The notes beneath the pieces are model-generated. The model was given only the letters and a program-made list of their open reading frames with translations, had not been told where the DNA came from and did not search any database. A stretch of DNA of 43,358 bases, taken from Gnetum montanum. Its lineage: Eukaryota; Streptophyta; Gnetopsida; Gnetales; Gnetaceae. A program made the position numbers and the translations under genes. Location of the stretch: contig MNCI01029388.1 of the NCBI GenBank assembly GCA_015680685.1, forward strand, positions 440,274 through 483,631, given 5' to 3'. This document shows, in pieces, positions 32,801-43,257 of this stretch; position 1 is the first letter of the stretch, and each line of letters opens with the position of its first letter.

Positions 32801-33179
32801 CATGGTAAGGTAGCACTTATTTTACTCTTACTCCCATTTTTTGTTAGATCTACAATGGTATAATACAACCTTAGCAACATGATAGAACTCACAATAGTAA
32901 TCCAAAAGAATCCACAAATTCCCTTGATGTTACATCTTTTTCATTCCTACTTGGTTCTTCACTCTTCTGTCTAGGCATAATGATCACAAGTTTATTCTTA
33001 GTTGTATGATGGAAAAGAATATCATTATGGCCATGGTAAGAACCTCTAATTAATGAAATGGGTGGATGGATGGTGTGGGCTCACTATTCAAATAATCAAT
33101 CCCTTATGACTTAATAACATAGAAAAATCTTCACCTTCTTGGACTACATCTTGCCTTTATTTGTAATGTGTTCTGTTAG

Positions 33180-33415
33180 TAATCAAAATTATTTACAAAG
33201 GATTTAAAAACAAAGTATGAAAGAAATGAAAAAAATAGTAAGAATTGTGAAAAGGTGTTAAAAATGAAAAATGTTAAAGAATTTGAAAAACATTAAAGAA
33301 TATCAAAAAAAATTTAAGAAATGAAAAAGATAAAAGAATGAGAAAATATTAAAGAATGTGAAAAATGTAAAGAAAATGAAAAGTATAAAAGAATTATAAA
33401 AAAAAATCAAAAAGA
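33180..33415. repeat. A-rich tract of the 3' module (G)
   Basis: Irregular GAAAAATGTTAAAGAAT-like units repeated about ten times. Equivalent to 14440-14620 and 36745-36835. Confidence 0.6.
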
Positions 33416-33420
33416 ACTTA

Positions 33421-34560
33421 TTAACTCCTGACTGGTATGACATCTTCCCCATGACTAAACTCATAGGTGAGTGTTCGAAAAACGCTCCCTAGATCTCTTG
33501 GATCATACACTCTAGATGGTTCACTTACCATCTTTATTGATTTAACTTTTCTATTATTATCCCATGTGATCTTGATGGTAGTTGAGTTTTGATTGTCTAC
33601 GTTCTTGTTTTCTTTCTCTATTGGTGTATGATTATGATTTATTAGTTTCTTTTTTGGGTTTTTAGTTGGAGTCATTTTCTTAAAATGGGAATTAATAAGT
33701 GAATCAAATTGTTCCATGCATATTTTGGACACTTATAAGTTCTTAGCTATTGGCCAGTGGGTGTCTTTTGTTTTGGTGGCCCCTACTCTTTCTTTTGCAT
33801 ACATTTGCTTGTCACTATTGTTATTGTGGATTGGTATGGTGACTATGTTAACATTCTAAAAGTTTGGTTCACAATTGCACCCTTTGCTTTCAACAATAGT
33901 GCATAGAATCTACTATGTATGTATGGCTCCATGCTTTTCCTCCTTAGATATTTCAACAAATAAATATTTCATGCTTAACTTAGCATTGATTGTGCTAAGT
34001 CATGCACTTCCCATGATAATTGGAAATTCCTTATCATCAATTTTCACATCAATCATAAGAGAGTCTATTGGATAGGACCATCCATTGATAGTGGACACCA
34101 TGTCCTGTATCTATCCCAAAGGAATGCCAATAGACTAATCTACAAGCTCCAATCTTATATTGCACTCCTTTAAATGTAGTAGGTTCCATGCTTGAAATAC
34201 TTCATAAGAGATCAAATTTAATCTAGAACCTGAGTCTAATAGATCTTTGCATGGCAAATGTCTAGCTACTTGTAGATAAATCAAAGGAACTCCTAGATCA
34301 GCTCTCTATCTAGTCTATGACTATTTCTGTGAGCATGACAATCTGCATGTTTGTGTTTGACAATGACAAAAGCTTGTTGTTGGTAGGTAGATCTAATGTA
34401 GGAGAAGTTGGTCTTGATGATGTTCTAACTCTACTAGCCTTTTCCAAACTTGTCCTAAAGAAAGAACATTTCTTTATTTGATCCTTTGTGTTGTTGACCA
34501 GATCTCCCATCTGTATGTTCATTGCCCTTGCAACTCTTCTCTACTATGGTTGTGATGACA
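33421..34560 (-). pseudogene. Element G protease and lysine-rich linker
   Basis: The protease loop keeps DLLDSGSRLNLIS (about 34215-34245) and the block FPIIMGSAWLSTINAKLS, with stops in the ...VD-stop-SIGIPLG-stop... stretch (34080-34130). The linker (33421-33732, 103 codons open) has PTKNPKKK and ends SHGEDVIPVRS-stop at the polypurine-like tract. Pre-RT and RT sequence never appear. Confidence 0.75.
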
Positions 34561-34664
34561 ATTCACCTTACATAGTATGTGGTAACATTGGTGGTAAAAG
34601 ATAACTCAAATTTGATGAATTAGCTACATAAGGATGCATGTTTGAAGTTGAATATGTTCTTGGT

Positions 34665-34968
34665 ATCTATTCTAAATGTTGCAAGATTTATCACAAAGTT
34701 TGCCTTTATTGCCATTCATAAGGTGTGCTCAGGTACACAATGCTCGAATAAAGATCCATTCACTTTATGACTCCTAATGTGGGCACTTAGAAATAATTCT
34801 ATCTTTGGAAAGGAAAAAAGACAAGAGTTTGGGTAAGGGACTAAGACTAATTGCCAAAACCAAGTGTGCCTGCCTCTTATTTATAGGCAACGAGGTAGGT
34901 CTTGATATCAGATGCCCGATATCGCTCGGAAGGCTCCAATATCATGGTCTCGATATTGCGATTCATCA
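34665..34968 (-). repeat. Element C 3' LTR, truncated
   Basis: It starts in element sense TGATGAATCGC after the polypurine tract. U3 has GATATC-core motifs (GATATCAGATGCCCGATATC at about 34904, AATATCATGGTC at 34939), and TATAAATA is at 34878-34885. It matches the B LTR to about the middle, then stops at the join with G, so the 3' half of the LTR is lost. Confidence 0.75.
34878..34885 (-). promoter_or_regulatory. TATA box of C 3' LTR
   Basis: TATAAATA within TTGCCTATAAATAAGAGG. Confidence 0.65.
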
Positions 34969-34979
34969 TACCCCCATGA
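34969..34979 (-). other. Polypurine tract of element C
   Basis: TCATGGGGGTA on the minus strand, identical to that of E. Confidence 0.7.
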
Positions 34980-36840
34980 CTGAATGAAAATTTATTCTCC
35001 AGTTCCTTACAAAATATTGGGAAGGTATGGGATTATTAACTAAATGACACTGACGGTGAAATGGGATGATGATCGCAAAGTTCCTGGTGAATGGATCTAA
35101 AAGCATATTACAACATTGGTATTCATGCCCATTGNAGTGAATGGATCTAAAAGCATATTACAACATTGGTATTCATGCCCATTGTGGTGAACACCGTACA
35201 TAAATGATATTCAGGCCCTTATTTGATAGCTTGAAGAGAGAGAAAAGAAAATGAGGCATATTGCTACCGATGTCAAGATTGTGTCTTTCGTTATTTATCC
35301 ATAGCCATGTGACCAAACTTGTTCCTTTTGTAAATACTCCAACTCCAATCCATCATGAGTGCTCCCTCCTAGCCCAGTCCATTGTTTGTATGATCACCAT
35401 CTACACATACAACATAGTCACAAATTAGCAAGGATAGATAAGCCATCATGCAGTTGATACCTTGCCTTGATACGAAGCACACTGGCTGGGTTGTGGGTAT
35501 GGAAGATACTGGTTTAGAGGTTTATGATGTAGGGGTAAGATAAATTCAAAAAATTTGGGACAAGACCCCCACGACTAAGAGCGAACCTCCAATAGCGATA
35601 GTTTGGAAAAATATAAGGAACAAGAAAGATGAAAGAAATAACAATGGCGAATCCAATAAAATGGATGTCATGAATGGGGATGAAAAAACTTAACAATTGC
35701 ATCATAAAGAAATTTCAGTGGGTCCTCCCCAAAGCAGGCCCATGCCCTTATGCTCTAACAAACCCAAAAACCAAAGAGTCCATAGGCTCAAGGAATGATA
35801 TATGGAAATGATGGTTAAATACTTACCCACAAGACTTTACCAAAGAATAATAATGCATCAACCAAGATATAGAATAATGATAAAATTGGCAATCAGTGGA
35901 AAATGTTTAGAAATACAGAAGGAGAGGAGAAAATGGAATGGAATCCCAAGAGCAAGGTTGTGTAGAGTCCCTTGTGTAGTGTGTGGTTAGGTGACTAAGT
36001 AGAATTCATTCCAAATCTGGATTCAAACCAACCACATCCAATGACCTCGCATCAACACACTTGACCAATCCATCCTCCTGAAGCAGCAAGAATGATTCCA
36101 CGAAAATTCACCACCATTCCAAGGAGAGAGAGATGGAGAAGCAAGAAGCGAGATAGGGCCTTAGTTAGAGGGAACCTTTAGGCATGGGTAACATATCTTT
36201 CCAATGCCATAACCAGTGCTTGTAGCCTAGTGTTTTTATTATTTCTAAGGGGTGTGCTTTGAATTCTCACCAGTTTTATTTTATTTTTTTTACATGAGAA
36301 CCACACCATGCAAAAACTTATTTTTATTCAATCAACTTCCTGATAATTTGTTGACAGTAGAATGGCGAAAGACTGTATGAAAAACATCCAAGTGCCCAAG
36401 AGAATAATAAGCACAAATGCATCAAATCCCCTTGCAATCACACCCTTTTCAACCATTGAGTCTTTCCTTGGTTTGAAGAATACCAAGCCACCAATTCATT
36501 AACAATTTTATTTAGAAAAAGGGACAATACAGTTCCAAAGCCAAGGGAGATGAAAAAGTTGAATAGACACATGGACGGCGTGGAATCATTGCCTATTTTA
36601 TCAAAAGAACCACATCTTAGTATCAGCATCAAAAGTCAAAGGTAAAAATCAAACATTAGAAATCAATGTCATTATAATACAATCCACCATCGTGAGCACT
36701 TATTATATGACGAATGAAAGTAAATCAAACAAACAAATAAATAAATAGTAAAAATGGTAATGATGGTGTGAAACAAAAATAAGTAAATATGAAAATATGT
36801 GTAAAACAAAAAGTTGTAAAACAAAAATACAAAAAGAGCT
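34980..36840 (-). other. Element C 3' internal module, non-coding
   Basis: It matches E 1-1635 in reverse, including the 60-nt intron-like segment (35401-35460) and the internal polypurine-like tract (35564-35574). A second such tract, 36871-36882, marks the end of the coding part. An A-rich tract lies at 36745-36835. No gene is seen. Confidence 0.7.
35087..35184. repeat. 48-bp perfect repeat on both sides of an N
   Basis: 35087-35134 equals 35137-35184 exactly, separated by N (35135) and one A. This is what two overlapping contig ends look like when joined by a placeholder base. Confidence 0.85.
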
Positions 36841-36979
36841 GGGGCTTGGAATGGTTAGCATTGGTGGCCCTCTCCCCTATGACTGAGTTAGAAGGAGGAG
36901 ATCCGAAATAGAGAGCACGGTTGTCCACCAACAGAGGTAGTATGAGTACTAGCTATCCTAGGCTCATGAAAAGGTTTGA

Positions 36980-38110
36980 TCTATTGGATGTTAACCAATA
37001 ATCTCTTGTCTAGGCTTTTAGGTTTAAAGATCTTCATGGCTTCTGAAGGAAAAGTTTCATAGATAATATAAGGTCCTTCCCATAGCATTTGGAATTTAGT
37101 GCATTGTGGAACATGTGTGGGATTCCAGTAGAGAATCTTATCTCCTGGTTGATATTTAACTTTCCTAATCCTTAAGTCATGATGTTGTTTATTGAAGGCC
37201 TTGTGCAATTCATTAAATGATAGGGTAGCTAGTCAATTTTCATCTAGCAAGTTAAGGTTCATCAACGGTTCTTTTTGCGCTAGATTGAGGTCACACGCCA
37301 TAGATAGTGTACGGAGTTCTACTTGAATGGGAAGCGTTAGAAGTTTTCCGTATACTAACTCATAGCGAGAGTAGCCTATAGGAAGTTTCCATGTGGAGCA
37401 GTATGCCCAAAGAGCATCATTCAATTTGGTGCTCCAGTCTTGCCTATACTTGCTAATAGTTCATGTCAATATTTTCATAATCTCCCTATTAGTGACTTTG
37501 GCTTGACCATTCACTTGGGGGTAATATGGTGTAGTTAGTTTATGCTCGACCCCTAAGCATTGCATTAGTTTTCGAAAAGTTGCGCCTGTGAAGTGTGTAC
37601 CATTATCCGAAATAAGTGCACAAGGCACACCAAACCTGTTTACAATTTTTTGTTGAACAAATCATGCAGCGGTAGATGATGTACAATCCATAACGATGGC
37701 TGCTTCTACCCATTTTGTAAAGTAGTCAATAGCAACAACAATGTAAGCTTTTCCATTGAACATTAGTTTAATGGGCCCCATAAAATTAATTGCCCATATG
37801 TCGAAGGGTTTTAAGGGTTGAATCAATTGTTGTGGACCCTCCATTCTAGTAGTTATTCCCCCATCATGTTGATAGTGCTTACAAGATTGGATGAAATGAT
37901 GAGCATCCTGAAACAATGTAGGCTAATAATATCCTGCAAGCAGGATTTTAATGGCTCTTCGTCTCCCAGAATAATGACCCCCCAAGGACCCTCATGAGCA
38001 TCCTGGAGAACTCACAGTTGATCTATATTGGGAATGCACCAACGGACCAAGCCATCAAGACATACTTTATAAAGTTTCTCATTGATTTCCATAAAATACT
38101 TGGCTCAGTG
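36980..38110 (-). pseudogene. Element C integrase remnant
   Basis: The zinc finger reads HHFIQSCKHYQHDGG (His-His kept, second Cys replaced by Tyr). The catalytic core has Asn for the first Asp (WAINFMGP, 37785-37787), Asp kept in LISDNGTHF (about 37595-37625) and Lys for Glu in NGQAKVTN (37497-37499). A C-terminal module with YQPGDKILYWNP and WEGPYIIYE (about 37060-37160) is of GPY type. Two of three catalytic residues are lost, both by G-to-A, so the enzyme is inactive. Confidence 0.9.
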
Positions 38111-38289
38111 AAGAAACTATTTTTTCTTTTTAATGTTTAACCCTTGTGGTGTTTGTTGTGTAAGGAGATAGGTGAGAATACTACTATACCAATTTGTTTA
38201 TGTGGTCAATTGATTAGTTATTACACCTACAAAGAGGAGTTCATCAGAAAAGTGATCAGAAAGTGGATATTCATCCTCTTTGTTGTCCC

Positions 38290-38840
38290 ATCGCAACTAG
38301 GATAAATGATCAGCAACAACGTTCTCGGTGCCTTTACGATCAATTTTTTGTAAGATCGAACTCTTGCAAGATTACAAGTGATCATATGATGCGAGGGCTC
38401 ATTGTTGTTTTATTTAGTAGGAACTAAATTGCACTATGGTCTATGTGTACAAATACCTTATAGCCCAATACATAGTGCCTAAACTTATCTAGTGCAAACA
38501 CTACAGCCATTAATTCCTTTTCCATTGTGGTGTAGTTGAGTTGTGCACCAGTAATACTCCTACTTGCATAGTGGATGTAATAGGATCGTTTTTGGTCATC
38601 TAACTATGTAAGTACAGCTCCTAGAGCATAGTTGGATGTGTCAATCATTATGTGGAATGGTTTGGACCAATCAGGAGCATGTAGAATAGGTGTTTCTATG
38701 AGCTTCTATTTTAAAGTTTAAAAAGCTAGTTTGCATTCCCTGGTCCATTCAAAAGGTACGTCCTTTTTCGTTAGTTCCACCAATGTTTTTGCAACCTTTG
38801 AAAAGTTCTCAATGAGTCTTCTATAACAGCCAGTGTGTCC
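38290..38840 (-). pseudogene. Element C RNase H remnant
   Basis: Motifs FHIMIDTSNYALGAVLT (about 38610-38665), KELMAVVFALDKFRHYVLGY and VFVHIDHSAI (about 38440-38525) are present in order, with a few stops. It would remove the RNA strand after reverse transcription. Confidence 0.85.
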
Positions 38841-39510
38841 AAGGAATGATCAAATATCTTTTACAGTTTTAGGTTGACGAGTAATTCCTTGGATAACTTT
38901 GATCTTTTTGGGGTCTACCTCTATCCTTGTTTGGAAAATCTTATGCCCTAATACGACACCTTCTTGGACCATTAAATGGCTTTTTTGCCAATTGAGCCTT
39001 AAATTGGTTTCTACCCATTGCTTTAGTACTTGCCCTAACTCGTCCAAGGCTTAATCAAAGTTTGCTTTGTAGGTGGAGAAGTCATCCGTGAAGACCTCCA
39101 CACCATTTCCTATCTACTGTTGGAATATGCTTAGAACTAATTGTTGAAATGTTGCAGGAGCATTGCATAAGCCAAACGACATCTATTTGTATGCAAATGT
39201 TCCCCAAAGATTTGTGAACATAGTCTTGGCTTGGTCTTCTAGGGCTATTTGAATTTGGTTGTACCCACTGTACCCATCCAGAAAACTATAGTAGCGATGC
39301 CCTACAATGGTGTCTAAGACTTGGTCGACGAATGCCAATGGAAGGTGATCTTTAAATGTTTCCATGTTTAGTAGCCTAAAGTCTATACACACCCTCCATT
39401 TACCTACCTTCTTAGGCACAATGACTAAGGGACTAACCCATTCACTGTCAGCAATGGGGTAAATGAACCCAACTTTTAGAAGTTGTTCAATTTCTTCCTT
39501 CACCACTTGC
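38840..39510 (-). pseudogene. Element C reverse transcriptase remnant
   Basis: The open part 39183-39506 has EQLLKVGFIYPI, SPLVIVPKK, WRVCIDFRLLN and DGYSGYNQIQI. SFGLCNAPATFQQ follows. The catalytic box is FTDD at 39081-39092 (FMDD in A). Another open part, 38850-39047, holds the thumb (LRLNWQKSHLMVQEGVVLGH). A few stops separate these. Confidence 0.9.
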
Positions 39511-40010
39511 TTAAGCTTTGGGTTTAATCGTCTCTATGATTTTCATCAAGGCTTCATGGAGAGGCCAATGTAAATTCTATGTTGGCATATCCTAGGGTCT
39601 ATTCTAGTTAATTTGGGATATGACCAAGCAAAGGCTTTAGACCATTTGTTTACCATTTCCAACAGTCTTTCCTTTTGTTGAGGAGCTAGCTTCATGTTAA
39701 TGATTACCGATTTTCCATTCTTGAGAAACTTGTATTCCATACCGGTGGCCAATGATTTTAACTCAAGGGGATCCTATTTAATCTTATCAGGGATTTCCAA
39801 CTTCCCCTAATTTATATTTCCAATGTTAGGGCTTGGAAGTTGGCGATGGACTTGCTCTAATGTATTTATCCTATCGATGTAAGCGCAAGTCAAATCATTA
39901 GTTGGTTCCATTCATATAATTAAGTTGCTCTCTTGGTCATTTTTCAGCCACTGGGTGCCTTCCTGTCTCGTGGCTACCACATACAGGCATCTTTGTATGT
40001 TGGTTACTTG
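39510..40010 (-). pseudogene. Element C pre-RT linker
   Basis: Open at 39546-39752 with MEYKFLKNGKSVIINMKL and AFAWSYPKLTRIDPRICQH. This is the segment typical of OTA elements that leads into RT, where the ...F.W...D...I.P..C.H pattern is expected. Upstream DNA carries stops near 39770 and 39800. Confidence 0.75.
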
Positions 40011-40052
40011 TGCACACTAGTTGCATGCAGACAATGTTAAATGTTGTATGAA

Positions 40053-40697
40053 CTAGAACTTCTGCATGCAATTGCACCCTGTGTCATTGTATGTGATGCA
40101 TGGAACTTTCTTCTTCTTGATCTTTCCAAATGTATTTTCCTTGAACATTTCTAGGGAAAGATCATGGATTCCTAGGCACATGTCGATTGTGCTTAGCCAT
40201 GCTCTTCCCATTATGATTTGAAAGTCCCCCTTACCATTGTTGACCTGAATCACTAGGAAATCGGTTAGATACAACCATCCACAAATAGTGGTAACAATGT
40301 CCTCCACTAGTCCTAATGGGATAGTGATGGATTGATTGGCTAGATCTAGATGAATGTTTCTCTTCTTTAGTGGTGGCAGGTTCCAGGCTTTGTACATTTC
40401 TTGGAAGATTAAGTTGACACTAGAACCAGAATCTAAAAGAGCCTTGCATGGTTCATTCCCAACAATTTGTAGATATATAAGAGGACTCCCAAGATCAGAC
40501 AATTTCCTAGGAAGATGGCCAACCTTTATCCAATTGGTGACGACATGAGTCAACATGACCGTGTGTGTTGAGCACGGTTTTTGGGTTGAAGGGAGTTTTG
40601 AAGTTTCAAGTGATGGTGAGATGTTTGAAGAATCAGTTGCTTGTGATTGCAAGGACTTAGTTGGACTGTTGTTTTTAAATAAAGGTCTTTTCTTCAT
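40053..40697 (-). pseudogene. Element C aspartic protease, uninterrupted domain
   Basis: 214 codons are open, the longest ORF of the window. The active-site loop ALLDSGSSVNLI is at residues 86-97, with DSGS intact (residues 89-92). GRAWLSTIDMCLGIHDLSLE and CITYNDTGCNCMQK follow. The N-terminal 60 residues are Ser/Thr/Pro-rich and belong to the end of gag. It is normally part of the polyprotein, so the ATG at 40697 is probably internal. Confidence 0.85.
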
Positions 40698-43094
40698 GCG
40701 GTTGTCAAAACCAACAGTATATTGAGAGTTAACAGCCCTTGTAGTGTTACGTTGCTATGACTGGGCAAGGAGCTCACCCTACATAGCTGGAGCAGGTGGT
40801 AATAGAGATATGGGTGGAAGAGATGTAGATGGATGAGAAGGATAGTATGTTTGTGGAACATCACCCCTAGGAGAAGGAGTTCTATAGTACTCATGGGCTT
40901 GGTAGTGAGGCTAAGGAGTGACATGACTAGTAGAGTCACGTGGAGAGATCGGCTACTGCACATAATATTCATACAGGTCAGGTTGACGATAAGGATATTT
41001 TTGTTGTGGTGGTGGCATTCCCCATGATTGTGGGTATTTCCATTATTGATACTACTCAACTAGTTGTGGTGGAGTTCCACCTGGATAATATGTCAACGGT
41101 TTGTGGAACTATCTTGCATTGCCTTGAGGATAAGGTAACCTTCATGGTGTTTGCCTTCTGTTCAATCGTGGGTTGAGTGCATACACCCTAGACTCCTGCA
41201 AATGTGAGATTACAAGGCAACATCCCTTGGGATGGTCTTATTGACATATCTCACATCCACCATCATTGTCTATATTTGAATCCACAACCTCTTCAATGAT
41301 GGCAACTTTGCCCTTACCCTTGTTGCGTGCATATTCTGCTTCTCTCTTTTTTCTCTTTTCCTATTGACTACCTTGCTCTCTAGACTCCTCTACTATTTTG
41401 AGAATAGTTTGAAATCTATTATCTAGAGAGTCCCATATTTGGTCCACCTTTGTCGATACTTCTGATGCAAGTTTTTAAATGAGCAAAGTTTTCCTATTCA
41501 CCGTCTCTTCAAGTGGTGACTCTTCTTCATCCTTACAAAACCTAACTCCCTTCTTTCAAAGGGAAGGATCTCTGTTATATTCCTCTGCACTCTCTCTTTT
41601 ACTTAACTCACCTTCCTCTTTAGCACCTTGCTCCAATAATATTTGTACTTGATGGGCCCTAAGCTCAAATAGTCTTCCTTGGGCCTAGGTCCCAAGGGTT
41701 CTTTGGGTTTCATGCCTACGCCCATCTACAAGATGGCATAGTTGTTCCTTCTACAAGTAACCATGGCCTGGGCAACGATGTAACAGTGCATAATATCAGC
41801 CCATGGCAGCATCCAAGGGTTCATGTTCACCTTGTTTCCATCCTTGGATTTGCTTATGTAGGTTGGACACTCAGGAGTACGTATGATACTTATCATTAAA
41901 CAGTTCTAACATGGTACTCCACCTATGAATGGATTCTAGTTCTAAGGACTAGTACCAAATTTTTACTTCTTTGATCAGTTTCCATGAAAACAACTTAAGT
42001 TTTTGCCATTCACTTTCTATGTTTTGTAAGGCACATGCATCATGAAATGCTTGTAGATGATTTTGAGGATCAACATTGTATCCCCCTTCAAATCATGGGA
42101 TATTTTTCATGTCTAATCTCTTGATCCTACTATCTTTTTGGTCCCTTGTTGAAACTCTAATAGCTTTAGTTATGTCTAGCATACTTCAGGTGGCAAGTAT
42201 GGGTTCATCATGATTTTACTGTCTCTGGTGTCTATGATGCCTAGGTGGTTCCCTACTTTCCCTCCTTTCATGATGAGTTTCTCTAGAATTCCCTCGTCCC
42301 CTTTCTCGATTGTTTCATTTATGACCTCCATTCCACTTACTATTATTCTCAAGGCCTTTTCCCTTATGACTACGTCTAGATCTTGAAGGAGAGGGTGAAG
42401 GAGATGATGAAGGTGAATAAGAAGGAGGACCGTCACCATGATAGTGCTTGCTAGCTTCTCTTCGATGATCACAACCTCACAGGTAATTATGATCAGAATG
42501 CCCATCTTTATTATGCATTTTTGTTCCTTTTTTGAACCCTTTGTGTTTGTTGGTATCAAAACCTAGATTATGGATGGTTGAGTGAAGGTTATAATACACA
42601 ACCCCTTAACCAAAGTCAACGTGAGGAACATCATTTCGTGGGAAACCTCCCGAGGCAGGTTCACCACCCTCATTTTCACTTAAGATGTGTGGGACATCCT
42701 AGGATCACTTATCCTTCATAAACTTGTGATGTCTCTCATGTTGTAGGTCCCTTTGATGTTGTGCCTCCCTGGGTCAATACTCTCTCAAGTCGTGTTCATG
42801 CACAATGTATTTTTCTTGTAAATGCTACATGCCAATTCATGTGAGAGCACGAAGAAGCATGCTCAGCACTAAGCGATTGAGAGGTAACATTATGTTACCT
42901 TCTAAATCTCGCCAACGTAGTTGTTCATCCTGATGGAGGATAAAGGTAAAGTTTGGTACATATTCATCAAGATGAACATATACCACACGGAACTACTGGG
43001 GTACTGGCGGATCATCATCATGTGTACTACGCCTTCGATTGTTTCTTTTATCATACCTAGGCAATGAAGAACTTTTGTAAGAAGAAGGAGACAT
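40698..43094 (-). pseudogene. Element C gag remnant
   Basis: Start ATG at 43094, 121 bp from the PBS. The N-terminus is Ser/Arg/Asp-rich, then NFTFILHQDEQLRWRDL (about 42935-42985). A Ser/Pro/Arg/His linker runs over 42180-42560. The gag core has FEGGYNVDPQNHLQAFHDAC (about 42030-42110) and LELFNDKYHTY (about 41875-41910). A charged helix (FQTILKIVEESREQ) lies near 41370-41420, the zinc-knuckle-like motif at 41220-41255, then a Pro/Tyr/Gln-rich tail into protease. There are in-frame stops and at least one frame change. Confidence 0.8.
41220..41255 (-). other. Zinc-knuckle-like motif CX2CX3HX3C in C gag
   Basis: CEICQ-stop-DHPKGC: the same spacing as in B, one codon turned into a stop. Confidence 0.55.
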
Positions 43095-43214
43095 GATTGT
43101 CTATTCAGTGTGTAATATTCTTTTTTTTAATAATTGTAAGATAACCAATCCTAAGGGTTCATTCCAATGATGAGAAATATTTCCTAAGTTCTAATTAGTG
43201 CACAAACCATAAGG

Positions 43215-43232
43215 TCCTTGGCAATGGCGCCA
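43215..43232 (-). other. Primer-binding site of element C (tRNA-Asp type)
   Basis: TGGCGCCATTGCCAAGGA on the minus strand; three mismatches to the tRNA-Asp complement. One base from the LTR remnant. Confidence 0.8.
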
Positions 43233-43233
43233 A

Positions 43234-43257
43234 TGATGAGCAGCAAGGTATCCCTAC
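43234..43257 (-). repeat. Element C 5' LTR remnant (24 bp)
   Basis: TGATGAGCAGCAAGGTATCC is the standard inner LTR end, cut after 24 bp by another LTR start. Confidence 0.65.

Larger units (their letters stand above)
32460..34664 (-). mobile_element. Element G: gag-protease element lacking RT/integrase
   Basis: Minus strand: end of gag and protease (33750-34664), Lys-rich linker (33421-33740), polypurine-like tract (33443-33454), A-rich tract (33180-33415), 3' module (32460-33070). RT, RNase H and integrase are absent, as in F, with a matching junction. On the right it is joined to the truncated 3' LTR of C at about 34665; on the left it ends without an LTR. Confidence 0.7.
34969..43233 (-). 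mobile_element. Element C: near-complete Ty3/gypsy (OTA-type) retrotransposon body
   Basis: Minus strand, from PBS (43232) to polypurine tract (34969): gag, protease, pre-RT linker, RT, RNase H, integrase with GPY-type tail, A-rich tract and 3' module. It is the best-preserved gag-pol in the window, but with many stops. It lacks the ORF3 insert of B. Confidence 0.9.

Noticed and set aside
33421-33732. 103-codon ORF as an independent Lys-rich host gene
   Set aside because: It is continuous with the protease of element G and matches the linker of F.
40694-41059. Minus-strand 121-codon ORF upstream of C protease
   Set aside because: Another frame gives the Pro/Tyr/Gln-rich gag tail conserved in B; this one is a shadow.
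42176-42559. Minus-strand 127-codon ORF rich in Ile/Leu/His
   Set aside because: It is a shifted frame over the Ser/Pro/Arg/His linker of C gag; the neighbouring frame gives the linker composition seen in A and B.
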